A stretch of DNA of 64,000 nt from Patellaria atrata CBS 101060 (taxonomy: Eukaryota > Ascomycota > Dothideomycetes > Patellariales > Patellariaceae), in the NCBI GenBank assembly GCA_010093705.1, contig MU006093.1, positions 65,785 through 129,784 of the forward strand, in the 5' to 3' direction. How positions within the stretch are numbered: position 1 is the stretch's first letter; every line of letters begins with the position of its first letter. This document shows positions 1-11,491 of the stretch, piece by piece. Under the pieces are notes generated by a model. That model ran no database searches and was not told the origin of the DNA. It saw nothing but the letters and a program-made list of their open reading frames with translations. A program made the translations under genes and the position numbers.

Positions 1-1463
1 ACTCGTCATATGCGGATTCAGTGCCTTTTCCATCTGATGCTTGCGGTATTCAACGGTTGTATCATTGCCCCTTTTATTAAGTGCTTCAAAATTGTTGAGC
101 TCTGTCTCTTCTTTCTCTTTGAAGCGTCTTGTGGAGGTGCTGAAAGGTCGTCGGGAAACAGAACAAAGTGCTCGCGATGAGCGAAGAGCAATTCGGACTG
201 AGGCCATGACTTGAATAGGTGGAGATTCTTGAGCAATAGGGATATTTAGATGAACTGATGTACTAATCTCAACTCTACTGTAGCTCAATTGGAATTTGAA
301 AGTATGAGTGAGATGATCTCATAGACCGCAAAAGTGCGCTAGAGCCAATCTCAAGCTCCTCTCCGCCAAGGCCATCATGACTCTCGATTTTTACGACTAT
401 AACTCATCCCTATTACAAAAACATCTACATTGGATACTAAGTGACTGTCACAGTCAATCCTCTAAGATGAACACAGTTTCAACACTGGAGAAATGGTTAT
501 TCGCAGTGACTCCCCACGTGCTCCCACAGCACGCATGTCGGAAAACGGCTTCTTACATATCAAAGGTTGACTCGTATCTCTAATAACAGCTGAATACTTA
601 TTATACTCGTAATATAAAGATACTTTCAATATTTGCCCAGATTCTGTACTTCCATTCAGTCTATTTAGTCCACTCCTGCATTCTTCCACCCGTCACATCT
701 GTTTGCGGAATGTACCTCCATACCGAATGGTTGGGACAAAGCATTGTGAGAAGTCGATACGCTTCCCCTCTTTCCACTATCAAACTCTCCATAAGTGAAC
801 TCTTTGCCGAAGTCTATTTTGAAATTTTAACTCTACGAGTTCCGAGTTCCTTCTCAATTTCAGGAACTACCCGCCGTTCATTTCGTACTCAAGAGCTGGG
901 ACACTGGGATATCTCAGATATCAAGAGAGCCGAAAAGATTTTCCACGCGTGTATATCACTCGTAGGAGTATTCCATTGGTGGTTGGGCTATACATTCCTC
1001 ATGAATTACTGCAAGCAGAATTCACAACCAGCCTCTCAAAGAAGGCATGGCTAAGTTCTTTCAATTCGGGTTTCTGTCGTGTGTAAAATGCCCCAACACT
1101 GAAAAGTTACCAATGTCTACCTCGTCGACGCTTACCCAGGTTGAATATCCCGATCACATTCCGGGGTAGTCCTATACTTGGGCATTTCGAACTCAAGATG
1201 GCTGGTAATGCTATACCCAAGTCAGAGACATAAGTATATAATTCGTGACGCTTGTTTCTTTTCCCCATCTCGCATAGTCCCAAACCTTCCTGCATTGCAT
1301 TTGCATAGACGACCTGCACGTTCTCTGCAAGGTACTCTTTGAAATACTACCTACCGGAACACCCCCCACCCAGCCTTACAGAACTCTCACTCCACAGTAA
1401 CTCTACAGCCAATTGACTGTTTGTTTCCAATCGGTGGAAACAAACTCCAGTCTAGCCTATCCA
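1..1463 (+). promoter_or_regulatory. Upstream region and probable leader of wetA
   Basis: No convincing gene is seen here; the open frames are short, lack recognisable domains and overlap each other. The stretch upstream of the wetA start holds four matches to CATTCY, the consensus bound by the TEA-type conidiation factor AbaA in Aspergillus: 679-684 (CATTCT), 707-712 (reverse strand), 993-998 and 1157-1162. AbaA control of wetA is established in Aspergillus nidulans; that these sites are used here is inference, since one or two matches are expected by chance in this length. Confidence 0.4.
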
Positions 1464-3158
1464 ATGGCTTTACTAACCTCGCCGCCTAACTTCTCGATGC
1501 GGTCGTCTGACAAAGAGTACACAATTGACGAGCTCTTTGATCAGTACGTAGACATAGACCAATTCGATCTAAGCGATCAGGCGATGGAACCCAGCAGCTC
1601 CGACGATCTAAACAATCTCTTTGACTTCCCAGGCTCATCTAATGGCAGCGAAGGCCTCGAAACTTCGCCTATGCCAGACTGGGAAGCAAGGAACAACCAA
1701 CTAGAGGAGCCTTGGCAACAGCTCCTACATTACCTTCAGCAGGACGAAGCCTTGCCCCCTATCCAAGGCAAAAATCTTGTTTACCCTCAATCCTATGGTC
1801 GAGCGGTTGCTTCTGATCCTGAGATTTTCAGCCTCGGGACTTGCTCACCTCAAATACTTGATACTACACCGAGCTCCTCCCCCGCGTCACCTTCTCCCTC
1901 CGCAAGTCACCAGCGAAGGAAGATCACCACCACAATCAAAAACGCCATTCTTCGAAAAAACCTAACTCCGATTTTCAAGGCCGTGCGTCGAAGAAGCGTA
2001 TCACCAAGGATGATGCGGTCTTCACACTATCGTGAGGGTCAAAATACCATTTGGTCACGAAGAATGGAAGCAGCAGCCGATCAATTAAATCTTGACATCC
2101 CTCAAAAACGATTCCCAGACTCACCACCACCGTCAGGTAAACCGAGACACAACGGATTTAACAACGGTATCTCATCAAGCGGGCACGCAGTCAGCCTTCC
2201 ATCTGAACTGGTCCCGCTCGATGCAGGGTTAATATCCACCCCGGAATGTTTTTCACAGCTTCACAATTCAAATATGACACCATTAACGACTCCTGTTATG
2301 GAGCAAAGGCGGTTTTCGAGCAACGATTTTTTAGGAGCGTCATCGTCCAACAACTCGAGGTACCTGAACCTACCTGAAAATTCACAAAATGAGGCTCTTT
2401 CAGCCTTGCAAACCCCACCATCATCTACTCAACTACCAATGGCATCATGGGGGCAAGCTCCGAACGAATCACTCGATTTCACATTTCCAGCCTCGCCAAC
2501 CTTCAACGCCCCCAAATCACACCTTTGGTTTCTCACCAATGAACCCCCTCAGCCGAGCCAACCAAAGTACCATTCCTGTCCTCCCGACATGATGGCCCTG
2601 CCAATCGATACAATCACGTCTATAGACCTTGCGACTAATGGGCTCATGATCCAATGCGAACCTTCTGCTATCAGCAGCACGCGTATGTCGTCTTTTACAG
2701 CTTCGTCTCCACTATATTCCCCCGATACGTACCTTATCTCACCGCCGCTTATGAGCGGGCCGATGATGCCGATGCAGCATCACAGAAGCCATTCACAACT
2801 ATCTCCGCCCCCTCGTTCACCTTCAGCATCGCCGCCTCCGATATCGAGTCGGTCCCGTCGCGAGTCGTCGATGAAGCGGCGTAGCTTGCAACATCACCGC
2901 CGGAAGAGTGTTGCCTCGCATGGTGACTCCTCCGCCCATAGAGGTGGGAGTGGTGTGGGATTCGTCAACTTCACGCCGGAAGATAGCAAGAAGATCCTTA
3001 CTGGTGTTGCCCCGAGTGGCAGCTCGAAGACGAAGGCAAGGAGGGAGAAAGAGGCCGCGGAGAGGAGGAGGAAGATGAGTGAGGCGGCGAGGAAGGCTAT
3101 CATTGCCGCTGGAGGAGATCCGGGCACGTTGGAACGGGAGGGGTTATTGACCTCGTAA
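1464..3158 (+). CDS. wetA: Developmental regulatory protein WetA
   Basis: This single-exon gene encodes 564 residues and matches WetA, the late conidiation regulator that governs spore wall maturation and conidial gene expression in the BrlA-AbaA-WetA cascade. The N terminus carries a short conserved patch (DELFDQYVDIDQF) like the FNDLFNQYV motif of Aspergillus WetA. A basic middle patch lies around residues 160-220. The C terminus is diagnostic: a VGFVNFTPEDSKKILTGVAP block, then a basic SSKTKARREKEAAERRRK stretch and a short helix ending near GGDPGTLERE. Between these the protein is Ser/Pro-rich and probably disordered. The start is the first ATG in the open frame (1464); the frame is open slightly further upstream but without an ATG. 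The C-terminal match is strong; direct DNA binding is reported for the family but no classical domain is visible here. Confidence 0.9.
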   Translation: MALLTSPPNFSMRSSDKEYTIDELFDQYVDIDQFDLSDQAMEPSSSDDLNNLFDFPGSSNGSEGLETSPMPDWEARNNQLEEPWQQLLHYLQQDEALPPIQGKNLVYPQSYGRAVASDPEIFSLGTCSPQILDTTPSSSPASPSPSASHQRRKITTTIKNAILRKNLTPIFKAVRRRSVSPRMMRSSHYREGQNTIWSRRMEAAADQLNLDIPQKRFPDSPPPSGKPRHNGFNNGISSSGHAVSLPSELVPLDAGLISTPECFSQLHNSNMTPLTTPVMEQRRFSSNDFLGASSSNNSRYLNLPENSQNEALSALQTPPSSTQLPMASWGQAPNESLDFTFPASPTFNAPKSHLWFLTNEPPQPSQPKYHSCPPDMMALPIDTITSIDLATNGLMIQCEPSAISSTRMSSFTASSPLYSPDTYLISPPLMSGPMMPMQHHRSHSQLSPPPRSPSASPPPISSRSRRESSMKRRSLQHHRRKSVASHGDSSAHRGGSGVGFVNFTPEDSKKILTGVAPSGSSKTKARREKEAAERRRKMSEAARKAIIAAGGDPGTLEREGLLTS

Positions 3159-5087
3159 TAGTCTTAAAAGGATGGAAGTTGGATCTGATGCGAATGAAGT
3201 AGTATATGATTCGTGTGTTTTTGTGCCTAAGGGGTGGGTTCATTTGTCTCTCCTAAATAGTACCGGTATCTTCACTTTAAGAACAAAATTTCTAATCCGT
3301 TCCATGTTATATTCCCCTTTTCGTGTTTCCTTTGCTGATATCTTGGGGGCTGTATGTAACCTACGAGTAATCGATATGAGAAGTATCCATTTTTTCTGCA
3401 TATCTCCACGACTCTGCAGCAATGTGAAACTGGAAAGAGTTACATGCATGTGACCCCACCTGATACAGTATGGTCCCTCACCAGAACCACGATCAAAAGT
3501 ACCGGAACCGAACAGTATAATCGCGAACTGGAGAAATTTACTCGTTGGTAAAAGATTCACCGTTAGAAAATCACTTTCCCGTACGAAATCACCTACCTCG
3601 TACAAAAACTATAAAACCCCCTCGACCGCACGTATCCACCCAGCCGTACAAATTTCCCGTGTATCGTATATACAACCTAGACTCGCACAGCTATCTGAAT
3701 TTCAGGAGGGAGGTTATCGTATACGGTCTAGTACAGCCCAAACCTTAGCGACACGAAATATGACATATCTCAAGGTTCCACGAGAGCGTACCGGCGAAGG
3801 GCGCTGCTACCTCACCTTGACCCTTTTGTACGACCTAGAGAGGTGGCTTCGGAGGGTGAGGATAGGAGGGGACAGGTGATTTCTATGGAGTCTGTTCGTA
3901 TAGATGGAATATGAATAGGGAATAGACAATAGGAATAAGGATTGCGTAGTAGTTCATAGGCGATAGGTAAGACCCTACCATAAAGATCAATCTCGTGAAT
4001 AAGAAATGCCAATCCACGATATCAAAACCTTACAGCCGAACTCGGCATCCATATCAAACTTTTTGCCTGAAGTGGGTCAGTTTAGCAACTATCTGACACC
4101 GCCATTCCTATGGTACTTACAGTACAGTATACTACAGCACACCGTGCTACAGCCCACTTCAACCTCCATCCCCTCTAGATCCACCCTTCGCAGTCTAATC
4201 ACAGTACACTTACAGTCTCTCTTCTGACCCTTAAGGTCATTTATATAGTCCAGTTGCGTGTAAAGGGGATCCAAAATGGGATACAAGGGTAAGTTATGGA
4301 TATTTTACAATAGGTGAAAATAGCGCACTGTGTAGGATAAGGAGAGGAAGTATACTGAAACTAGAGATGATACATCCCATACAAAGTGTTCATAAGGTAT
4401 GGCGAGGTCATCGTAAGGAGACAATTGCGAATGGTGGCAGAGGATTTAAAGTGAACATGCACTCCTCCACTATGAGAGTGTCACGTCGGCTTACCTGAGA
4501 CACTTGATAATAAACCCGGAAAGGAGGGTGAAGAGAGGGTACAATGTATCAATGTTTATGCTCACATCACATTACATCAGCCAAATACTTCTACCAAAGT
4601 CATTGAAAGCCTATTGAATTATCAATCATACAAGAATCCCACATCATTACCACGCATAAAGCAAATCAAACTCGACTCAAAACTAAAAGGAAATCCCTTA
4701 ACGAGTGCCCAGGAGCGCCGCTCCCTCAAGATCATGCCGCTCCCGATAATCCCATTACCTATCCAACTTCGCCCATCTTGGTAAATTGATTGATTCGCCG
4801 GAAAAATCAAGGTAGGAGGGAGGCTAAATGGATAGGTAAATGAAAGGGAGGAGAGAAGAAGCAGAAAACGCCGAGACAAACCAGCGTTTGAGACAAACAG
4901 TAGAGAGGAGAGAAATCTGGCAAGACTGTCTGGATCCCCCCTTGACATCTTCCCCGTTAGAGAGGCGGTCCGACTGGAATGGATGTGGCTTTCCGACTAT
5001 ACCTTCTTACCGTGCTTGGACATATTCTTTTCGTACTGATACTGAACCCCAGATTTGAGTAGAAACACTCAAACGATCGCATGCTCT
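3159..5087. other. Intergenic region between convergent wetA and NBR1
   Basis: About 1.9 kb without a supportable gene. The short open frames on both strands have no recognisable domains and poor codon structure. It must contain the 3' ends of the wetA and NBR1-like transcripts. A GTAC-rich motif cluster (ACAGTACAGTAT) lies near 4120-4130, similar to motifs in several other intergenic regions of the window. Confidence 0.6.
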
Positions 5088-8000
5088 TCAAATGAACTCC
5101 TCATCACTGGCACCGAGAACATCGTACTCCTCATCTGTGGCAAAACCCTCATCATCAGAGCTATCAGCTTCTGTGATTTCAATACTCTCGGCATCTTCAA
5201 AGAGGTCAACGTCGCTAGTAGCGCTGGAAGCGACGGGTTCATGAATGCTAGCAACGGGGCTCTCTTTCTCGAGTTGAGGGAAGATCATGGTGGAACCCTC
5301 GGAGACGACCTCTTTTTCTTCATCGGCATCCTCTACCCTGGGTTGCTTCTCGGCTGATACTTGTTCGACCTTATGGGTAGGTTCCTCGGGAGCTTTCTTG
5401 GCTTCTAAAGCCTCAATCTTTTTCTCGGTTCGGTCTAGGTTCTCGAGAACAGTGTCAAGCACAGCATTAGTGTCTATCGCCTGCTTGGTGGCTTCCACAT
5501 TTTGTTGGCTAAGAAGTTCTAGACGCGCACGTAGACCTGCAAGGGTGCTTTCGGTGGGCTTCTCTAGGAGTGACTGGACTGGCTTATGGTCTTCTAATGC
5601 AACCTTAGTCGTCTCGACGGGGTCGACGACCGGGTTAGAACGAGGGGACACATCAATGTGGCACCACAAGCGGTGGCCGAAAGGAGTTCCATCCGAAGCC
5701 TTAAGACGCCAGTACGAAATTGATGTTCCTGGACGCATGGGTGACTTCATGCGGACACCAAAATCACATTCTTCACCTGCCTTAACTTCACGGCCTATCA
5801 CATTACTTTCAGTTGCTTCAGCAATGTCGGTGGCGCTGGATGGATGAAGGGGATCAAGGTTAAGCATATTGTCGCCTCCAACATAACGCACACTGCAGCC
5901 AGCAGGCCAGGTGTGAGGACCGGGGTTGCGGAGAGTCCAGACTTGGGTAAAGACCTCATCTGATCGCATCTTGGTACCATCGGCAACGGTATCGCGGATA
6001 TAGTGAGCATTGAGTTCGGAGAAGTGGGGTTTGCTTGACTTCGTGCTCACAGATTTCGGTGGTGAGTGTTCAGCCTTCACTTGTAGAGGGATTTGAACTG
6101 ATTCCGGAATGGGTGCGTTAAGAAGGTCTTGTACTTTTATCTTCTCTTGGATTGGCTCAGCCAACAGATCCTTGATCTGGATCTTTTCTTTGTTGGGCTT
6201 CACAGGAGACTCCTCAGTAGGTTTGAGGTCAACGATAGTCTGAACTTGTGTAGCAGCATTTGCCGACTGAGTAGGTGCTGTCTCGGTAGACATGGATCTC
6301 CTTTGAGGTTGATCACCCATCGTGGCCATCGGAGAGCCATTTTGAGCCTCGCCAAGGGTCGTCACACTTACATTGCGTACTGGGGTCTTGAACTTGATGA
6401 GAGGATGAGTGCGGTTGTGCTTATTCTGGGGGCTAGCCTCGCAATTGGCACAGAAGTCTGTGTCGTGACAAACAGCACACTTGTAGCGGGTCCCTTCAAT
6501 ATACTGATTGGGCCTGTTCTTACAAAGTGGTCCATCGCAGAAGATACCTCTGTGCGTAGGCATCGACCCACGCCGATGGTCTGGAAGCGGCTCGTACACC
6601 GGTACGAAGCGGTGGTGAGGATGAATATACTTGGCATTTTTGATGCAGGCGCAGCAGTAATCCCAATCTGGGCAGTTGAGGCATTTGTGACGAACGCCGT
6701 ATATATACTTATCGCATCCGTCGCAGAGAGCAGCGTGCTTGACGTTGCGTCCAGGGGCACAGAGTGCTTCCGCAACTGAACTAACGACAGTGTCAGCAGT
6801 GGCAGGTTTGAAACCGTGGCCTGGATGATGGCCGTGCTTGCGCTCAATATGGCATGGAACACAGAGGTCGTAATCCTCGCAAGCAATGCATGTAACGAAT
6901 TGGTTTTCCGGGAGAACTGCAGAGAGCGATTAGCTTTGCAAGCATTCAGTGTAGATTGTGGGATACTAACCCTTGACACAAGAATTGCAGGTGCGAGTAG
7001 GGACCGCTTCGGCTTTCTTCTCTTCGCTGGTGAATGCACCGGGCATCTCCTTTTCTGTTACCTCATGTTGCTTTGGTTTAGGAGCTATGCGTTCAGTAGT
7101 GCTGTTGATAACGTTGCCGTTCTTGACGAAACGCTTAATAAGCCAGTGGCCCTCACCGGGGCAATGGGTTCCCGCCTCGACACAAGCTCTGCAAAGATCA
7201 TAGTCACCATCATCGCAAATACTGCAATGATAGTGTTCGTTCATCATAGGGCGATCACATGAATTACAATACACTGACCAAGAAGACATCTGTGGAGCAG
7301 GATGAGGGGCACCCTTCATGCGAATTGCAAGTTCACGTTCCTTGGATAGGTTGGCGAGCTCTGTAAAGAAGTCTGCGAAGGTGACTATCAGTACAAGTAC
7401 AGGGTCAGTAAGATATGGGGGATATTTGCGCTTACTATCACGAGCGGTGAATGGGCGGGGGGTTGGAGCCTCGTCACCGCTACCGAACTTAGGCTCGGCT
7501 GTTGGGGGTTCACGTGTTTTGACGGTAGTCTGGGACGTCAGATTCTCGACTGTCTTGCTAAGATCCCGGAGTTCCTTCATTGACTTGTTGAAAGCTGCCA
7601 ACGGGTGTTGAGGATATGGTCCGCGGGGAAGGTTGGTGGTGGAACTGGAACAAAGCGGAATTCGCTGGGTGTATGGTGGGACCTGAGCGGGACCGGTCGA
7701 GGTGCGTGGTGTAGAGGAAACAATGGGGGGAGGTGTAGCATTTTCAGCAAGCTTCTCAGTTGGCTGAGGAGTTGGAGATGGAATGCTAGCAGGACTTGAA
7801 TCACTTGATGGGAGTGTTGCTCGTAGGCGGAGCTTCAGCTTGGCCTTGGCTGCACGGAACAAGGTCTTGAAGACCTGCGGATTCTCCGGATCGAGAACAA
7901 TATATGCACCTGCGCTATCGGAAAACCGTTCGAATACGACATACTGGTTCGCTGGGATGGAAAGTAAATGTCGAAGCTACAGTCGAAAAGACAACACACG

Positions 8001-8175
8001 TTAGTCCGAGCTCCAGCCTAGCTTGACGATGGGAGGAGTTGAGTTGACGTACCTTATCGGGGAGAACGTTCGCACCGAGATCTTTCAAAGGGATCTTGAA
8101 CTTCCTGTTGCAGCCCTGGATAGAGATCTTTACGGTAATCAAAGTCTCAGGACCGACAGGCACGTTGGTCGCCAT
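5088..8175 (-). CDS. NBR1: NBR1-type selective autophagy receptor (PB1, four ZZ fingers, FW domain)
   Basis: Predicted exons 8175-8053, 7976-7436, 7372-6971 and 6916-5088 give 964 residues. Domains in order: a PB1-like N terminus (about 5-85), four ZZ zinc fingers (about 255-300, 350-395, 405-450 and 478-528, each with CxxC pairs such as CNSCDRPMM, CNSC, CDGC, CHDTDFC), an FW/NBR1 domain (about 655-780, with TLRNPGPHTWPAGC and YWRLKASDGTPFGHRLWCHI), a coiled coil (about 815-870) and an acidic tail. PB1, four ZZ and FW is the arrangement of filamentous-fungal Nbr1, whose FW domain binds cargo such as vacuolar hydrolases in Chaetomium. The tail ends with EEYDVL (Tyr953 to Leu956), a good LC3-interacting motif for Atg8 binding. 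The start is the ATG at 8175, directly before the PB1-like segment. The 63-nt second intron keeps the reading frame and has no stop. Confidence 0.9.
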
Positions 8176-8360
8176 GTTTGCTGAAGGCAACCTGGAGGCG
8201 ACGTCAGCGGTTAGACGGAGTCAGGACTACAGTTGTCCGACGGCTACGATATCGCAATAAAGCGCCAACAGACTGAGAGTTGATAAAGGATGCGAATATG
8301 AAGGAGGTTGAAGGTGAGGAGATAAAGAAGAGGAGAAGAAAGAAGTGAGAAATGAGGGAG

Positions 8361-8362
8361 GA

Positions 8363-8403
<41 letters not shown>
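8361..8403. repeat. (GA)n microsatellite upstream of the NBR1-like gene
   Basis: A 43-bp GA dinucleotide run with a single C interruption lies about 190 bp upstream of the NBR1 start codon, in the likely promoter or 5' UTR. On the gene's own strand it reads as a CT run, a pyrimidine tract of the kind common just before fungal transcription starts. Confidence 0.9.
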
Positions 8404-8407
<4 letters not shown>

Positions 8408-9262
8408 TTGGTTCAAGCTGCTGTGGGGTATAACCTGGAGCCTAGCAGCAGTGCAGCCCAGGGTACGAATGGGATCTGCTGGACCGTGGACAGCGTCGGT
8501 GAAGCTTCACACTCACAACAGCTAAACCCTTTCCATTACACCTTTAGCATCAATCATCATGCTCACTTTACCAACTTTACCGCCTCTGTATTTAAACAAA
8601 CCCCTTAACTCATCTTATATCACATGCACCGATAATGTCACCATTTCTGTCAAACTAGCCTTTCGGTGGTCACGTGAAAGCTTCACCGTTAATCTGTACG
8701 TGTTACGAACACTTTTCATCCGAGATCTGCGCTTTGACCGGACGGTCAGAATAAAAACACGGAGACTCCATACCATGCATTAAAATATGCAAAAATAGTC
8801 TCTTCTGCCCAAAGATTTGGGTCAGGGTTTGATATTGAGGGTCTATTTCTAACAGTGAGATACTCAGTGGCGCGAATGTACTCATCGCCAATCCGAGTGC
8901 CCCATTCCCGTGCCTGTAGTTTAATGATGGCCCTCATGATACATACAGAGCAAAGTCGCCAGGGAAGAAAGAGCACGAATAAGAAGGTAAGAGGGGCATC
9001 TTTTGAAGAAAAAACATTTAGAATAAAACACTTGGGTGCATGAATGAAGCCCACGGATTAAAAATGTGATGAGCCATCGCAAACTCACAAAAGGATGAAA
9101 ATAAACACGCTGGGAATCATAAAATGTGCTCGCCTGCTTTACTGAAAAACACCAAAAAGAGCTTACCAGTGGAGATAAACTGCAGAAAAAAAAAAAAAAA
9201 AGGAAAAGAAGAAAAAGACCCTGCTGCAAACCTCATCCGCACCGCTCAAAATAGTGCTCTTT
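8404..9262. other. Intergenic region between the NBR1-like and CASC3-like genes
   Basis: No gene is supported. It holds the NBR1-like promoter and the 3' end of the CASC3-like gene. A run of 16 A lies at 9186-9201 within a purine-rich stretch. Open frames here are low-complexity or short. Confidence 0.6.
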
Positions 9263-11491
9263 TTACTGCTGCTGATAGTAGACCGTACCTCCAACTTGAG
9301 GATAATAATATCCATCGGGAGTAGGTGTCATCATTCCACCCATACCAGGCACCGTATAATTTGCTGGAGCAAAACCTTCCATCGGTGGCTGGTATAACTG
9401 TAACGGATCGTAATAATATACCATCCCATTCGCCTCCTGTGCCACCATATTCGGCTGTCCAGGTGCTGAAGTCGGTGCAGGCGCTTGAACTGGCGCTGCA
9501 ACAGGAGCAGGTACCATATACGTCCCTTGTGGAGGAGCTTGAACGAACACCGGCGCCAGAACTGTCCCGGCAGGCAAGCCATTCGAAAACTGAGGAGTTG
9601 CTCCATTCGCTGTTGGATAGAAATATGGTTGAGGGGCAAATGCTTGCGGCTGCATCCCCGGTTGGGCTTGGAAAGGTTGAAAGGGCTGTGCATGGATCGC
9701 TCGCTCCGGAATGTTCGATAAAGGTGTGCCGCCTGATGCTTGACTAGGGTACGAAAGTTGTCTCGAGTGCGGATAGAAGGTCGATGGATCAACAGGCGGT
9801 TGCCCGTTCATATGTTGCGGCACCTGTTGATGGAAAGGTTGCTGCTCCTGCTGTTGTGGAGCATGAACTGCGAGTGCCGGGGACTCGATACCGGTCACGG
9901 ATATTGCTTTTTGTGGTTTCGGTTGATGCATTGTAATGCTTCCTGGCCAGTTCTCTCTGAATGTCGGTTTCTGCGGTAACGGGTATGATGGGGGTTGTTG
10001 CATTGTATTGGGTGTGCTTGTGATTGGCATATGGACGGGTTGGTGCGGCGGTCCCATCGGTGGTCCCATCGGTGGTCCCATCGGCGGGCCCATCTGTCCA
10101 TGGTGACTCCCCGGTGGTAGTCTTACAATGGGTTTGCCAATATCAACAGCTGCTCCTGGTGCTCGGGACATGACTGACCCTGCTGGTGATACTAAGCCGT
10201 CCCGATGATCCCGTACTATCGATGATCTTCGACTCATGGCAACACTTGGAGAGTAAACACTACCACCGTACGCGCTAGTACGGCGACTAGAGAAGCCACC
10301 GTAAGAACCAAAACCACGTGGCCTTCCCCTTCCAAATCCTTGTTGATTCGGCCTTAACGCACGAGGTATAAAAATAAAAGAACGCTCTGTCGCTGGAAAT
10401 ATATATCGAGGTGGTTGGTCAGGTAAAGATATTCGTACAGGTTTATCTCGACGTAGAGGTGGACGGTGGTTGGGAAGACGTGTATGTTGTTTGATGGGAA
10501 CTCCGGAAAAGGTGATTGGCGCCTTCATGCCTGGTAATGAGACACGTAACGTGACATTCCCGAGTTGTGTGGTCTTCGAGAAGGAGCGTACCGGAGGTAT
10601 AGGTTTAGAGGCAGGTGGGGTGAATCTCGAAGGTTGGTTGTTGCTCTGAGGGAGCGCTCCTGAAGTAGTCTGACTATTCGGTTCGGGTTCAGGCTTCAAC
10701 GGTTCATTTATAGTGTCGTGCAGATCATGAGCCCACGGAGTGCTGATAGCTTCAGCTGCCTGTATCGTAAGACTAGAAAGACATCAGTATCCCACAATAT
10801 CGAGCTCAACCTGTATAATCATAACTTACCTCCCGGGTGCAAATGGCCCACCAACAGCCCCTCTACCCCGACCGCGCCCTCTACCATATGGTCGAAAACC
10901 ATTTTGCCCTGGACCATCGGTTCTATGATCGTGCATGAAGAAGTTTCCACGATTAGGAATAAATGCTGGATCTTGGTCCCTTCTTTTCTTGTACTCCTCA
11001 TGTTCACGCCGCTTTCTGTCCGGTAGTATTTCCTGTTTATTGCCCGTTTGAGAATTGCCCGACTCTTCTGATCGCCTGATTTCAGAATCTTGTCCAGTCG
11101 ATTCAAAGTCAATGACATTATCCGCATCAGAGGCTTTCGGTATATTCATTCCGTTCAGCAATGCCTCTGTATCCGCCACCGTCGTGAAAACTGGCTCAGT
11201 CCGGGGTTCCTGGGAGGCTATTGTAGGGGGAAGTAATTTCTGGTGTCTATTTGATGTCCTTGATAGCCCATTCGACCTCTTTCTTGATTTTACAGCAGCA
11301 GTAGCATCCGGCATATCGTTCTCACTGAGCTCACTATCATCAGCATCCCCATCGGCATCAACGTCACTGGGGATGGACGCTTCGCTTTGGGAGTCATCTG
11401 CAACTCCACTTATTACGGACCCGTCCTCTTCCCCTTCATCCTCCACACGTCGCCGACGTCTGAGTAAGTCCCGTCGATGAACGGTTGGCAT
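9263..11491 (-). CDS. Barentsz/CASC3-like protein with eIF4AIII-binding (Btz) domain
   Basis: Exons 11491-10830 and 10772-9263, split by a 57-nt intron, give 723 residues. The centre carries the Btz signature: RRDQDPAFIPNRGNFFMHDH followed, after an RG-rich linker (GRGRGRGRG), by TPWAHDLHDTI across the splice junction. In CASC3/Barentsz this segment wraps the DEAD-box helicase eIF4AIII in the exon junction complex on spliced mRNA. The N terminus is basic then strongly acidic (DVDADGDADDSELSEND). The C-terminal 480 residues are Pro/Gln/Gly-rich and disordered, with a GPPM repeat encoded at about 10040-10095, and end in a poly-Gln tail. Outside the Btz core the protein has no recognisable fold. 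The start is the ATG at 11491; the RRDLLRRRRR beginning is typical of fungal members as I recall them. Confidence 0.82.
10048..10095. repeat. 15-bp tandem repeat coding for GPPM units
   Basis: Three to four near-perfect copies of a GGTGGTCCCATCGGT-like 15-mer lie inside the CASC3-like gene. Read on the minus strand they encode repeated Pro-Met-Gly-Pro-Pro. The repeat keeps the frame, so copy number can vary without breaking the gene. Confidence 0.85.

Noticed and set aside
1-250. Minus-strand ORF of 72 codons at the window edge
   Set aside because: Basic, no domain, and its context is cut by the window end; cannot be supported as a gene.
8204-8416. Minus-strand ORF with a Ser-Leu repeat
   Set aside because: It is only the translation of the GA microsatellite.
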